DNA from: an uncultured Eubacteriales bacterium
GTDB lineage: Bacteria > Bacillota > Clostridia > Oscillospirales > CAG-272
DNA length: 17,515 bases
Reading direction: 5' to 3'
Assembly (NCBI GenBank): GCA_900546695.1
Contig: URDX01000031.1
Span: 1 to 17,515 of the forward strand
In this document: in pieces, positions 6,973-14,251 of the stretch
Layout of the letters: each line of letters begins with the position of its first letter
How positions within the stretch are numbered: position 1 is the first letter of the stretch
Notes under the pieces: model-generated
What the model was told of the DNA's origin: nothing
The model's database searches: none
What the model saw: the letters and a program-made list of their open reading frames with translations, nothing else
Made by a program: the position numbers and the translations under genes

Positions 6973-7261
6973 TAGCAAACGGGGGGGGTTCGTGAAAAAT
7001 GATTGAAAAGCTTTTTTGGTATGCTGCGGGGCTTTAGTGTGTGCCGCGCTGCGCGGGCGGGTGTGTGCTGATAAATGTTGTTTGTGATGAGCGGGTTGTA
7101 TCTCGCTGACGCGGACAGGGTTATTGCAAATAAAATATGGTTGTGTTGGATAAGCCAAATCGCGCCTTCGGCGATTGCAGGGGATATGGGAAAGTGATAT
7201 AGTTGTTCTTTTTTTACCGCTTTTTTTACGTGAAAAAGAAAGCGGCGGAAAGAAAAGCGCG

Positions 7262-7331
7262 CATAAGAGGGAGCGGCGCTGAGGATGCTCGCGTATGCGA
7301 GCATAGGACCGCGCCGATTCCCCCTCTTATG
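7262..7331 (+). repeat. Large nested hairpin in island B
   Basis: The outer arms CATAAGAGGG (7262-7271) and CCCTCTTATG (7322-7331) pair perfectly. Then CGGCGC pairs with GCGCCG (7274-7279 / 7311-7316), and ATGCTCGC pairs with GCGAGCAT (7285-7292 / 7297-7304) around a GTAT loop. Copy A keeps the 3' half of this structure at the window start. Confidence 0.88.
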
Positions 7332-7590
7332 TATCTCCCCCTGAGACTGCTCAGGCGATAGCGCAACGACAAGTTATCGTCCGAAATGCTCGGCAGGCAT
7401 TACACCTCGCATTTCTTATCGAGAGAATGCACGCCTACTGTTTTGGTTTTTTCGCTTTCCGAGCGTGTACACCCGATGTCAGGGGAAATACACAACAGCA
7501 TTGTTTTTTCGCAAAGATTATTTGCACCATGTTTGCACACACCCGTTGAATGACACTTGAGCTGCGATGTTTCATTACCCGTCTTTCTCG

Positions 7591-7637
7591 GTTTAAGAGC
7601 TTTGGCGGATGTGGGCGGTTTTCTCAAAAGCCGCCCC
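7591..7637 (+). repeat. Terminal hairpin module of island B (first)
   Basis: It has core TTTAAGAGCTTTGG followed by a hairpin GGGCGG-TTTT / AAAAG-CCGCCC (7613-7636). It has the same layout as 388-437, with different stem sequence. Confidence 0.7.
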
Positions 7638-7721
7638 ATCTTCCCGTATTCTGTCTGCTCGTGCCCCGTTGATGGCAAGGTTTGAGCCGAGATGTTTTTC
7701 AGCTCTCCTCCCACAGTTTAT

Positions 7722-7769
7722 AAGCTTTGGTGGGGCTTGGGGCTGTCTGAAAACGCATAGCGACAGTCC
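7722..7769 (+). repeat. Terminal hairpin module of island B (second)
   Basis: It has core TTTATAAGCTTTGG, a G-rich stretch, then stem CTGTC/GACAG (7743-7747 / 7762-7766) with flanking G-C pairs. It is the second module of the same family within 130 bp. Confidence 0.62.
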
Positions 7770-7784
7770 TCGTTTTTGAGAAAA

Positions 7785-7825
7785 AATCAAAAAAAAGAAA
7801 AACCGCCGTCAGAATTTGACGGCGG
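7785..7825 (-). terminator. Intrinsic terminator of typA
   Basis: On the minus strand CCGCCGTCA and TGACGGCGG (7825-7817 / 7811-7803) form a perfect 9-bp stem, followed by TTTTTC and a run of eight Ts. It lies about 190 bases after the typA stop codon, so the family II element at 7851-8010 would be part of the typA mRNA. Confidence 0.93.
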
Positions 7826-7850
7826 AAAGGACAGCCCTTTGATTTTATTG

Positions 7851-8010
7851 GGAGAGATAACATCGTTTGGAGTGTTCGATTCGTCGCACAAGGCGTACAA
7901 TCGTACGTCGTGCGGCGAAATCGGGCGCAGATATTCGTAAAGCTGAATATACTGAAAATCAGTTATGCAAATCTGTTTTCGCTTTTTCGTTCCGAACGAT
8001 GTCAGCCTCC
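7851..8010 (-). repeat. Palindromic element, family II, copy after typA
   Basis: Read on the minus strand it begins GGAGGCTGACATCG five bases after the typA stop and ends CGATGTTATCTCTCC; the arms are inverted repeats. It shares with 5607-5817 the GAACGAAAAA block near the start, the palindrome CGATTTCG...CGAATCG around GTACG (about 7878-7923), and ACACTCCAAACG near the end. The middle has diverged. Confidence 0.8.
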
Positions 8011-8015
8011 TCCGA

Positions 8016-9851
8016 TTAACCTTTATTTTTCTTGCTCTGAGCCTTAAGTCTCAGCTCGGTATTGAGTATGCGCTTGCGCAGGCGGATGCTCTTCGGTGTT
8101 ACCTCGATGAGCTCATCGTCGGTGATGAACTCGATAGCCTCCTCGAGCGAGAAAACCACGGGGGTAACGAGTATCAGCGCCTCATCCGCGCCGGACGAAC
8201 GGACTGCAGTGAGGTGCTTCTTCTTGCACGGGTTGACGGCGATATCGCCGACCTTAGGGCTCTCGCCGACAATCATACCCTCGTATACGGGGGTTGCGGG
8301 TCCGATGAACATGTTGCCGCGCTCCTGCGTGTTATAGAGACCGTAGGAGGTCGTTTCACCCGTCTCGGAAGCAACGAGCGAGCCTGTCCAGCGCAGGGTG
8401 ATATCTCCCTTGTAGGGCTCGTAGCCGTTGTAGACCGAGTTGATTATGCCCTCGCCGCGCGTAGCGGTCATGAAGGCGCTGCGGTAGCCCATCAGGCAGC
8501 GGGCGGGGATGGAGTATTCGATGTTCATGCGAGTGCCCGCAGTGTTAGGCGACATCTGAATCAGCTCGCCCTTTCTGCGGCCGAGCTCCTCGATAACAGC
8601 GCCCGAATATTCGGTAGGAACGTCGATGTAGACAAGCTCCATCGGCTCGCACTTAACGCCGTCAATCTCCTTATAGAGCACGCGGGGGGTGGAGCAGCAG
8701 AGCTCGTAGCCCTCACGGCGCATTGTCTCGATGAGTATGGAGAGGTGCATTTCGCCTCTGCCCGAAACGTTGAAGCTGTCGGTGGTGTCGCCGTCCTCGA
8801 CGCGGAGCGAAACGTCCTTAAGCAGCTCCTTATAAAGGCGCTCGCGGATCTGGCGGGAGGTGACGAACTTGCCCTCGCGACCCGCAAACGGGCTGTCGTT
8901 TACCGAGAAGGTCATCTGCAGTGTAGGCTCGCTGACCTTTACGAACTCGAGCGGTTCGGGCGCGTCGAGCGCCGTTACGGTATCGCCGATGGTGATATCC
9001 TCAACACCCGAGAAGCACACGATATCGCCTATCTTCGCCTCGGTGACGGGCTGTCTGCCGAGACCGTCTATCTGATAGAGCGAGACTATGCGTGAGCGCT
9101 TGGGCGCTGCGTCGGGGGTGTGGTAGTTCGTGATATATACATCCTGATTCTGCTTGATGATGCCGCGCTCTATCCTGCCTATGCCTATTCTGCCGACGTA
9201 GTCGTTATAGTCGATGGACGAAACGAGCAGCTGGAGAGGCGCATTCTCGTCACCCTCGGGAGCGGGGATGTACTCGAGAATGGTGTTGAAGAGCGGCTTG
9301 AGATCGGTGCCCTTTTCGTAGGGGGTGAGCGATGCCGTACCGTCTCTGCCCGAGCAGAAGAGCATCGGGGAGTCGAGCTGTTCGTCGGTCGCGTTGAGGT
9401 CCATAAGCAGCTCGAGAACTTCCTCCTCGACCTCCTCGAGACGTGCGTCGGGCTTGTCTATCTTATTGATGACGACGATGACGCGGTGATTCAGCTCAAG
9501 CGCGCGCTGAAGGACAAAGCGCGTCTGAGGCATCGGACCCTCGGCAGCGTCGACAAGCAGCAGAACGCCGTTGACCATCTTAAGGATACGCTCGACCTCG
9601 CCGCCGAAATCCGCGTGACCGGGGGTGTCGACGATGTTTATCTTAACGCCCTCGTAGTGTACGGCGGTGTTCTTTGCAAGAATGGTAATGCCGCGCTCGC
9701 GCTCAAGGTCGTTGGAGTCCATGACGCGCTCGGTAGTCTCCTGATTCTCGCGGTAGATGCCGCCCTGCTTCAGCATCTCGTCGACAAGGGTGGTCTTACC
9801 GTGGTCGACATGGGCGATAATTGCAATGTTTCTCAGATCATCTCTACGCAA
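8016..9851 (-). CDS. typA: Ribosome-associated GTPase TypA/BipA
   Basis: A translational GTPase related to EF-G that binds the 70S ribosome and assists 50S assembly, chiefly at low temperature or under stress. The 611-aa length is normal. It has G1 AHVDHGKT (13-20), G2 ERGIT (52-56), G3 DTPGH (75-79) and G4 NKID (129-132), followed by the beta-barrel, EF-G-type and BipA C-terminal domains. The start is TTG at 9851, supported by GAGGG 8 bases upstream and by the family N-terminus RRDDLRNIAIIAHVDHGKT. It has its own promoter, a structured leader of about 95 bases, and a terminator at 7785-7825. Confidence 0.97.
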   Translation of the reverse strand: MRRDDLRNIAIIAHVDHGKTTLVDEMLKQGGIYRENQETTERVMDSNDLERERGITILAKNTAVHYEGVKINIVDTPGHADFGGEVERILKMVNGVLLLVDAAEGPMPQTRFVLQRALELNHRVIVVINKIDKPDARLEEVEEEVLELLMDLNATDEQLDSPMLFCSGRDGTASLTPYEKGTDLKPLFNTILEYIPAPEGDENAPLQLLVSSIDYNDYVGRIGIGRIERGIIKQNQDVYITNYHTPDAAPKRSRIVSLYQIDGLGRQPVTEAKIGDIVCFSGVEDITIGDTVTALDAPEPLEFVKVSEPTLQMTFSVNDSPFAGREGKFVTSRQIRERLYKELLKDVSLRVEDGDTTDSFNVSGRGEMHLSILIETMRREGYELCCSTPRVLYKEIDGVKCEPMELVYIDVPTEYSGAVIEELGRRKGELIQMSPNTAGTRMNIEYSIPARCLMGYRSAFMTATRGEGIINSVYNGYEPYKGDITLRWTGSLVASETGETTSYGLYNTQERGNMFIGPATPVYEGMIVGESPKVGDIAVNPCKKKHLTAVRSSGADEALILVTPVVFSLEEAIEFITDDELIEVTPKSIRLRKRILNTELRLKAQSKKNKG

Positions 9852-9892
9852 TTTAATATCCCTCTTTATGAATAAGATTATATCGGTATGTC

Positions 9893-9928
9893 GGGCAGCC
9901 GCCGTATCGTCCGTATGGGACGGTGCCC
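9893..9928 (-). promoter_or_regulatory. Hairpin in the typA mRNA leader
   Basis: CGTCC and GGACG (9908-9912 / 9918-9922) pair around a 5-base loop, and GGGCA with TGCCC (9893-9897 / 9924-9928) enclose them with an internal loop. It lies 33 bases or more upstream of the ribosome site. A role in regulation, for example cold response, is only a guess. Confidence 0.45.
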
Positions 9929-9954
9929 GCAGCCTGCCTTATAAAATACATTCC

Positions 9955-9983
9955 ATTATATCACAGTGCATCCCGCGCGTCAA
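9955..9983 (-). promoter_or_regulatory. Sigma-A promoter of typA
   Basis: On the minus strand TTGACG (9983-9978), 17 bp, TATAAT (9960-9955). It sits about 130 bp after the end of ygiQ, so typA does not depend on ygiQ transcription. Confidence 0.92.
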
Positions 9984-10046
9984 GATTATTTTTGTAAAAA
10001 ACGGGGACGGCGGAGCGCCTGTCGGATGTTGGTGTTGTGCGCAGCG

Positions 10047-10093
10047 GTGAGCAGCGGTCGGATATCGGCTGACCGACCGCTGCCTCACTTTTT
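10047..10093. terminator. Strong stem-loop after ygiQ
   Basis: GCAGCGGTCGG (10051-10061) pairs with CCGACCGCTGC (10073-10083), extended by GTGA/TCAC with one bulged base. The T-run (TTTTT at 10089-10093) follows on the plus strand, where no gene is read. On the ygiQ strand the hairpin lies 20 bases after the stop but no T-run follows, so it may stabilise or end the ygiQ mRNA by another route. Confidence 0.55.
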
Positions 10094-10110
10094 CGGCGCA
10101 CCTTCACGGC

Positions 10111-12276
10111 TCAGCGCTTCTTGCGGTCGCCTTTGCGCTGCCCGCTGCCGCGCTGCACGACAGAGCCGTTATCGCGCCCCCCGCGCGTGTTCTGCTTGCC
10201 GCGCATACCGTTTTCACCGCGGGTATTGCTCTGCTTACCGCTGTATGCACCGTTCTGCTTGCCGCGTGTGCCGACCGAGCCGCGCGTGCCGTTCGACCTT
10301 ACGCGTGTATCGCGTTGTCGATTGTCGCGTGAGTCTCCCTGACGGTCGCGGTCGTCGCGGGGATTGGGGGCGTTTCCGCGTCTGCTCTGCGTGCCGCCGT
10401 CTCTGCGGTCGTCCCGCGTATTGCCGCCTGTTTTGCGTTCGCTTCGCGCGCCGTCATGTCCGCCGTGATTTTCCGGGCGGACGAGACATTCCCTGCCGTA
10501 GCCGATAAGGTCCTCTCTCCCGACCCTGCGCAGTGCCTCGCGCACGAGCGGGGCGTTCTCGGGACGGTATGACTGGAGCAGTGCGCGCTGCAGCTGCTTT
10601 TTGTGTGGGTCGTCGGTTATCGGCACCTTTTCCCCGCTCATGGGGTCGATGCCCGTATAGTACATGACCGTCGATGCCGTTCCGGGGGTGGGGTAGAAAT
10701 CCTGCACCTGCTCGGGCGTGCAACTGTTGCTGTGCAGATAGACTGCGAGCTCGACTGCGTCGCGCAGCGTGCTGCCCGGGTGGCTCGACATAAGATACGG
10801 AACGAGATACTGATCGAGCCCCGCGTGGGAACAGAGCGAAAAATACTTCTCGCTGAAGCGCTCAAACACCCCGATTGGCGGCTTGCCCATCAATGCGAGA
10901 ACATGGTCGGAGCAGTGCTCGGGAGCAACCTTGAGCTGACCGCTGACATGCTTTTCGACAAGGCGGCGGAAGAACGCATCGCTTTTGTCTGCGAGCATAT
11001 AATCATACCTTATGCCGGAGCGGATGAACACCTTCTTTATGCCGGGGATGCTCTCGACGCGCTGCAGCAGCTCGATGTATTCGCTGTGGTCGGCGATGAG
11101 GTTCGGACACGGGGTCGGCGTGAGACAGCGGCGATTCGGGCATACACCGTGCTCGAGCTGCCGCGCGCATGCGGGACCGCGAAAATTCGCCGTCGGACCG
11201 CCAACGTCGTGGATATATCCCTTAAAGTCGGGCAGGGTCGTCAGCAGCTCGGCTTCGCGCACGACGCTGTCTATGCTGCGTGAGCGGACCGCTCTGCCCT
11301 GATGGTAGGCGATGGCACAGAACGCGCAGCCGCCGAAGCAGCCGCGGTTATGGGTGATGGAAAAGCGCACCTCGCGGATGGCGGGAATGCCGCCTGCGGC
11401 TTCATAGCTCGGGTGATACGTCCGCTCGTACGGCAGTGCGTATACGCGGTCGAGCTCCTCGCGTTCGAGCGGGGGCATGGGCGGATTCTGCACGAGAATG
11501 CGGTCGCCGTACCTCTCGGTCACCGCTCTGCCGCGGATGTGGTCGTTCTCGCGGTACTGCGTTGCAAACGCCTCGGCATACAGCGCGCGGTCGGTGCGCA
11601 GCTCGTCGATGCTCCATCCGCCGACCGACTCATAATGCAGCCGCTCGTCTGCGGGGGCGAGATAAACGGTGCCGCGCAGGTCGCGTATCTTGGATATCGG
11701 TATGCCCCTGTCAAGCAGCTTTGCGAGTCTTATCATGATGTTCTCGCCCATCCCGTATGTGAGCAGGTCGGCGCCCGAATCGACAAGGATGCTGTTGCGC
11801 ACGCGGTTGTCCCAGTAGTCGTAATGCGCGCAGCGGCGCAGCGATGCTTCGAGCCCGCCGATGATTATCGGCACGTCGCCGTAAGCCTCGCGGATGCGGT
11901 TGCAGTAGACGATGACGGCGCGGTCGGGTCTCAGACCGGGCTTTCCGCCGGGCGAATAGTAGTCGTAGCTGCGGCGGCGCTTTGCGACGGTGTAGTTTGC
12001 GACCATCGAATCGAGATTGCCCGACGATACGAGAAAGCCGAGTTTCGGTCTGCCGTACTCGCGGAATGCATCCGCCGAGTGATAATCCGGCTGCGCGATG
12101 ATGCACACCGAGAAGCCCTCCGCCGCGAGCACGCGTGAAATGATGGATACACCGAAGCTCGGGTGGTCGACATATGCGTCGCCCGTTACGTAGACAAAGT
12201 CCGGCTGCTCCCATCCGCGCTCAAGCGCCTCCGCCCTGCACAGCGGCAAAAATCCCGTTATCTGATTCTTCTTCAA
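10111..12276 (-). CDS. ygiQ: YgiQ-family radical SAM protein (UPF0313)
   Basis: A radical SAM enzyme of unknown substrate; the family is widespread. The 721-aa protein has the N-terminal UPF0313 domain (about 1-300), the radical SAM motif CFGGCAFC with Cys313, Cys317 and Cys320, and a second Cys group at 370-390 (CARQLEHGVCPNRRC...PCPNL). Residues about 601-721 are a disordered Arg/Gly/Asn/Asp/Gln-rich tail with RGG- and GKQN-like repeats, which suggests RNA binding. The start is TTG at 12276, with GGAGG (12288-12284) 7 bases upstream. It has its own promoter at 12415-12443 and a leader of about 130 bases with a duplicated hairpin. It is divergent from the antiporter gene. Confidence 0.94.
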   Translation of the reverse strand: MKKNQITGFLPLCRAEALERGWEQPDFVYVTGDAYVDHPSFGVSIISRVLAAEGFSVCIIAQPDYHSADAFREYGRPKLGFLVSSGNLDSMVANYTVAKRRRSYDYYSPGGKPGLRPDRAVIVYCNRIREAYGDVPIIIGGLEASLRRCAHYDYWDNRVRNSILVDSGADLLTYGMGENIMIRLAKLLDRGIPISKIRDLRGTVYLAPADERLHYESVGGWSIDELRTDRALYAEAFATQYRENDHIRGRAVTERYGDRILVQNPPMPPLEREELDRVYALPYERTYHPSYEAAGGIPAIREVRFSITHNRGCFGGCAFCAIAYHQGRAVRSRSIDSVVREAELLTTLPDFKGYIHDVGGPTANFRGPACARQLEHGVCPNRRCLTPTPCPNLIADHSEYIELLQRVESIPGIKKVFIRSGIRYDYMLADKSDAFFRRLVEKHVSGQLKVAPEHCSDHVLALMGKPPIGVFERFSEKYFSLCSHAGLDQYLVPYLMSSHPGSTLRDAVELAVYLHSNSCTPEQVQDFYPTPGTASTVMYYTGIDPMSGEKVPITDDPHKKQLQRALLQSYRPENAPLVREALRRVGREDLIGYGRECLVRPENHGGHDGARSERKTGGNTRDDRRDGGTQSRRGNAPNPRDDRDRQGDSRDNRQRDTRVRSNGTRGSVGTRGKQNGAYSGKQSNTRGENGMRGKQNTRGGRDNGSVVQRGSGQRKGDRKKR

Positions 12277-12343
12277 CCCTATACCTCCGATGTCGGCAGC
12301 TGTCTTACCTGTGGGTCACGCCGCGACGAAATGCTTGCTTTTT

Positions 12344-12408
12344 TCGGCAGCCGCGCCTCGACCGAAATACTGATTCTCTCTCGGCAGCCTCGGCATGACC
12401 GAAATACT
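12344..12408 (-). repeat. Direct duplication in the ygiQ mRNA leader
   Basis: Two 28-base units (12344-12371 and 12381-12408) share their first 9 and last 11 bases (TCGGCAGCC ... ACCGAAATACT on the plus strand); the 8 bases between differ. In the RNA each unit can fold through CGG/CCG pairing, and the first unit starts at the expected transcription start. CTGCCGA recurs a third time just before the GGAGG ribosome site (about 12289-12299). Confidence 0.7.
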
Positions 12409-12414
12409 CACATA

Positions 12415-12443
12415 ATTATAGCATAGCTTTTCTCCCGCCGCAA
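12415..12443 (-). promoter_or_regulatory. Sigma-A promoter of ygiQ
   Basis: On the minus strand TTGCGG (12443-12438), 17 bp, TATAAT (12420-12415). The -35 box is weaker than in the other units. Confidence 0.82.
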
Positions 12444-12564
12444 GTGGGAAATATATCGGCGATTTTTTGTATCGCTGCGCTTGCTCCGCACTGCACAGAC
12501 GCGTGATAAAAGCGCTCTCCGACAATATTTTTTCGGCAATTCTCCGCTTTTTTGTCACTTGATA

Positions 12565-12593
12565 TTGCAATGCCGCCGCGCGGGTGATATAAT
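12565..12593 (+). promoter_or_regulatory. Sigma-A promoter of the antiporter gene
   Basis: TTGCAA (12565-12570), 17 bp, TATAAT (12588-12593), divergent from the ygiQ promoter with 121 bp between the -35 boxes. No operator palindrome was recognised between them. Confidence 0.82.
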
Positions 12594-12662
12594 ATCATCA
12601 TGTTCGGCGGCGCGAGCGCATTCAGCCGACCTACATAATCATAATACCAAAAGAGGCAAGCT

Positions 12663-13943
12663 ATGCAGATATTACTCTCACTCTCAATCGCCATGCTTGC
12701 GGGGCTGCTTATGTCAAGATTGACAAAGCTGTGGAATCTCCCTGCGGTAACGGCGTATCTTGTCGCCGGAGTGCTCGTCGGACCGTATGTGCTCGGCAGA
12801 CTCGGCGTTCCCGGACTTGGCTTTATTTCGAATGAGGATGTCGCCAACTATTCGATAATTTCGGATGCTGCGCTCGGCTTTATCGCCTTTGCAATGGGCA
12901 ACGAGTTCCGCGTAAGCGAGCTGAAAAAGACGGGCAAAAAAGCGACCGTTGTCGCCGTATTTCAGGCGCTTGTCGCTACCATTGCGGTCGATATCGCGCT
13001 CTATGTCGTTCATCTCATTATCCCCGACAAGCTCCCGCTTCCCTGCGTTCTTACGCTCGGTGCGGTCGCTACCGCAACGGCTCCCGCCGCGACGCTTATG
13101 GTCGTCAAGCAGTATAAGGCGGACGGCCCGCTGACGCGGATTTTGCTCCCCATTGTCGCGCTCGACGATATCGTGGGGCTCATCGTTTTTGCTATCTCCT
13201 TCGGAATTGCAAAGGCGCTCGAAAAGGGTGAGATAGATATTTTTTCGGTGCTTGTTAACCCGCTTGTCGAGATTGTCGCTTCGCTCGCGCTCGGTGTCGC
13301 TGTCGGTCTTATCTATAACTTCTGCGAGCAGTTCTTCCATTCGCGCAGCAAGCGCATGAGCATATCGGTTACCTTTGTTTTCCTTGCCGTCGCGCTCTCA
13401 ATGCTTGAGTTCAAGCTCGGTCCTGTCACCGTCGGCTTCTCGTCTCTGCTCGTCTGCATGGCGACCGGAACGGTTTTCTGCAATCTCTGCGATTTCTCGG
13501 AGGAGCTTATGGATCGCATGGACCGTTGGACCGGACCTATCATGGTGCTGTTCTTCGTGCTCAGCGGCTCGGGTCTCCGTCTCGACGTGTTCAAGGATCC
13601 CGCGATAATCCTCGTCGGCATCGTCTATATCATCTTCCGCTCGATAGGAAAAATGGGCGGCGCAAGCATCTCCTCGCGCTTTATGCACTGCGAGCCGCAG
13701 GTGCAGAAGTATCTCGGCATAACCCTGCTCCCGCAGGCGGGCGTTTCGCTCGGTATGTCGCTTACCGCGATGTCGCTCGGCGAGAGCGGTATCATAATCA
13801 GAAATATCGCGCTCTTTGCCGTTCTTGTCTATGAGCTCGTCGGTCCGCTGCTCACAAAGATAGCGCTCGACCGCGCGGGCGAGATACCCGAAAAGCCGAT
13901 CCCGCCGCGTAAGCAGGCACAGCTCGATGCTGCCGCAAAGTAA
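12663..13943 (+). CDS. Cation:proton antiporter, CPA2-type (Na+/H+ or K+/H+ exchanger family)
   Basis: A membrane protein of 426 aa with about 12 hydrophobic segments, matching the Na+/H+ exchanger fold. The unwound-helix region is ATATAPAATL (136-145), the ion-site pair is Asp168-Asp169 in IVALDDIVGL, and Lys330 in RSIGKMGG may match the lysine of electrogenic CPA2 antiporters. It lacks the C-terminal TrkA-N/RCK domains found in Kef/KtrA-type members. The ion cannot be told from sequence. AGAGG lies 6 bases upstream of the ATG. It is a single-gene unit: its own promoter, and a terminator at 14089-14136. A general role in pH or salt balance is inferred. Confidence 0.9.
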   Translation: MQILLSLSIAMLAGLLMSRLTKLWNLPAVTAYLVAGVLVGPYVLGRLGVPGLGFISNEDVANYSIISDAALGFIAFAMGNEFRVSELKKTGKKATVVAVFQALVATIAVDIALYVVHLIIPDKLPLPCVLTLGAVATATAPAATLMVVKQYKADGPLTRILLPIVALDDIVGLIVFAISFGIAKALEKGEIDIFSVLVNPLVEIVASLALGVAVGLIYNFCEQFFHSRSKRMSISVTFVFLAVALSMLEFKLGPVTVGFSSLLVCMATGTVFCNLCDFSEELMDRMDRWTGPIMVLFFVLSGSGLRLDVFKDPAIILVGIVYIIFRSIGKMGGASISSRFMHCEPQVQKYLGITLLPQAGVSLGMSLTAMSLGESGIIIRNIALFAVLVYELVGPLLTKIALDRAGEIPEKPIPPRKQAQLDAAAK

Positions 13944-14088
13944 GAACCGCAGCGTAAGGCGCAGCCGCGAAGGATATTTCAGACGCGAAAAGGCATAGCC
14001 GTGTGAAATACGGTCGCGAAAAAAACTGTAACCGCATACAAAAGTATGTCCTTAAAGCTATAAGCCCCCATACAAAATACAAATACGC

Positions 14089-14136
14089 ACAGCCCCGTGC
14101 AGACGGATATTCCGCCGCACGGGGCTGTCTGTTTTT
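14089..14136 (+). terminator. Intrinsic terminator of the antiporter gene
   Basis: ACAGCCCCGTGC (14089-14100) pairs perfectly with GCACGGGGCTGT (14117-14128). A small inner stem CGGA/TCCG adds to it, and CTGTTTTT follows. Confidence 0.94.
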
Positions 14137-14163
14137 ACCGTCGCCGTCGTTGCAACATTATTC

Positions 14164-14192
14164 TTGACTTTTCGACATCAAAAGCGTATAAT
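14164..14192 (+). promoter_or_regulatory. Sigma-A promoter of the lipid kinase gene
   Basis: TTGACT (14164-14169), 17 bp, TATAAT (14187-14192); it sits 28 bp after the preceding terminator. Confidence 0.92.
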
Positions 14193-14251
14193 ACTTCTGC
14201 TAATATAACGCATTAGATAGTCCGAAATAGAGAAACAGAGGTAGTACGGCT

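Larger units (their letters stand above)
6973..7769 (+). repeat. Repeat island copy B (family I), complete
   Basis: This 800-bp gene-free stretch fills the gap between the serC promoter and the typA terminator. In order it holds GAAAAGCTTTTTTGGT (7005-7020), TCTCGCTGACGCGG (7101-7114), a block starting GGGAAAGTGATATAGTTG (7189), a hairpin (7217-7245), a nested hairpin (7262-7331), a small hairpin CCTGAG-ACTG-CTCAGG around 7340-7354, a stem GAAATGC/GCATTTC (7383-7389 / 7409-7415), GAGCGTGTACACCC (7461-7474), and two hairpin modules. Copy C matches its left part and copy A its right part, all in the same orientation. Short reading frames inside have no recognisable protein features. Confidence 0.8.

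Noticed and set aside
5926..6975. 349-codon plus-strand open frame opposite serC
   Set aside because: Antisense shadow of serC with no domain or ribosome site.
6907..7158. N-terminal extension of serC to an ATG at 7158
   Set aside because: It would start upstream of the serC promoter and inside the repeat island; SerC proteins begin at the MNRVYNFSAGP position.
7400..7714. 104-codon minus-strand open frame in repeat island B
   Set aside because: It overlaps hairpins and the shared repeat, has no ribosome site or domain, and copy A does not keep the frame.
7965..9875. Long plus-strand open frames opposite typA (7965-9095 and 9120-9875)
   Set aside because: Antisense to typA, whose GTPase motifs are unmistakable; the translated products are low-complexity shadows.
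11302..12138. 278-codon plus-strand open frame opposite ygiQ
   Set aside because: Antisense shadow of ygiQ; no independent evidence.
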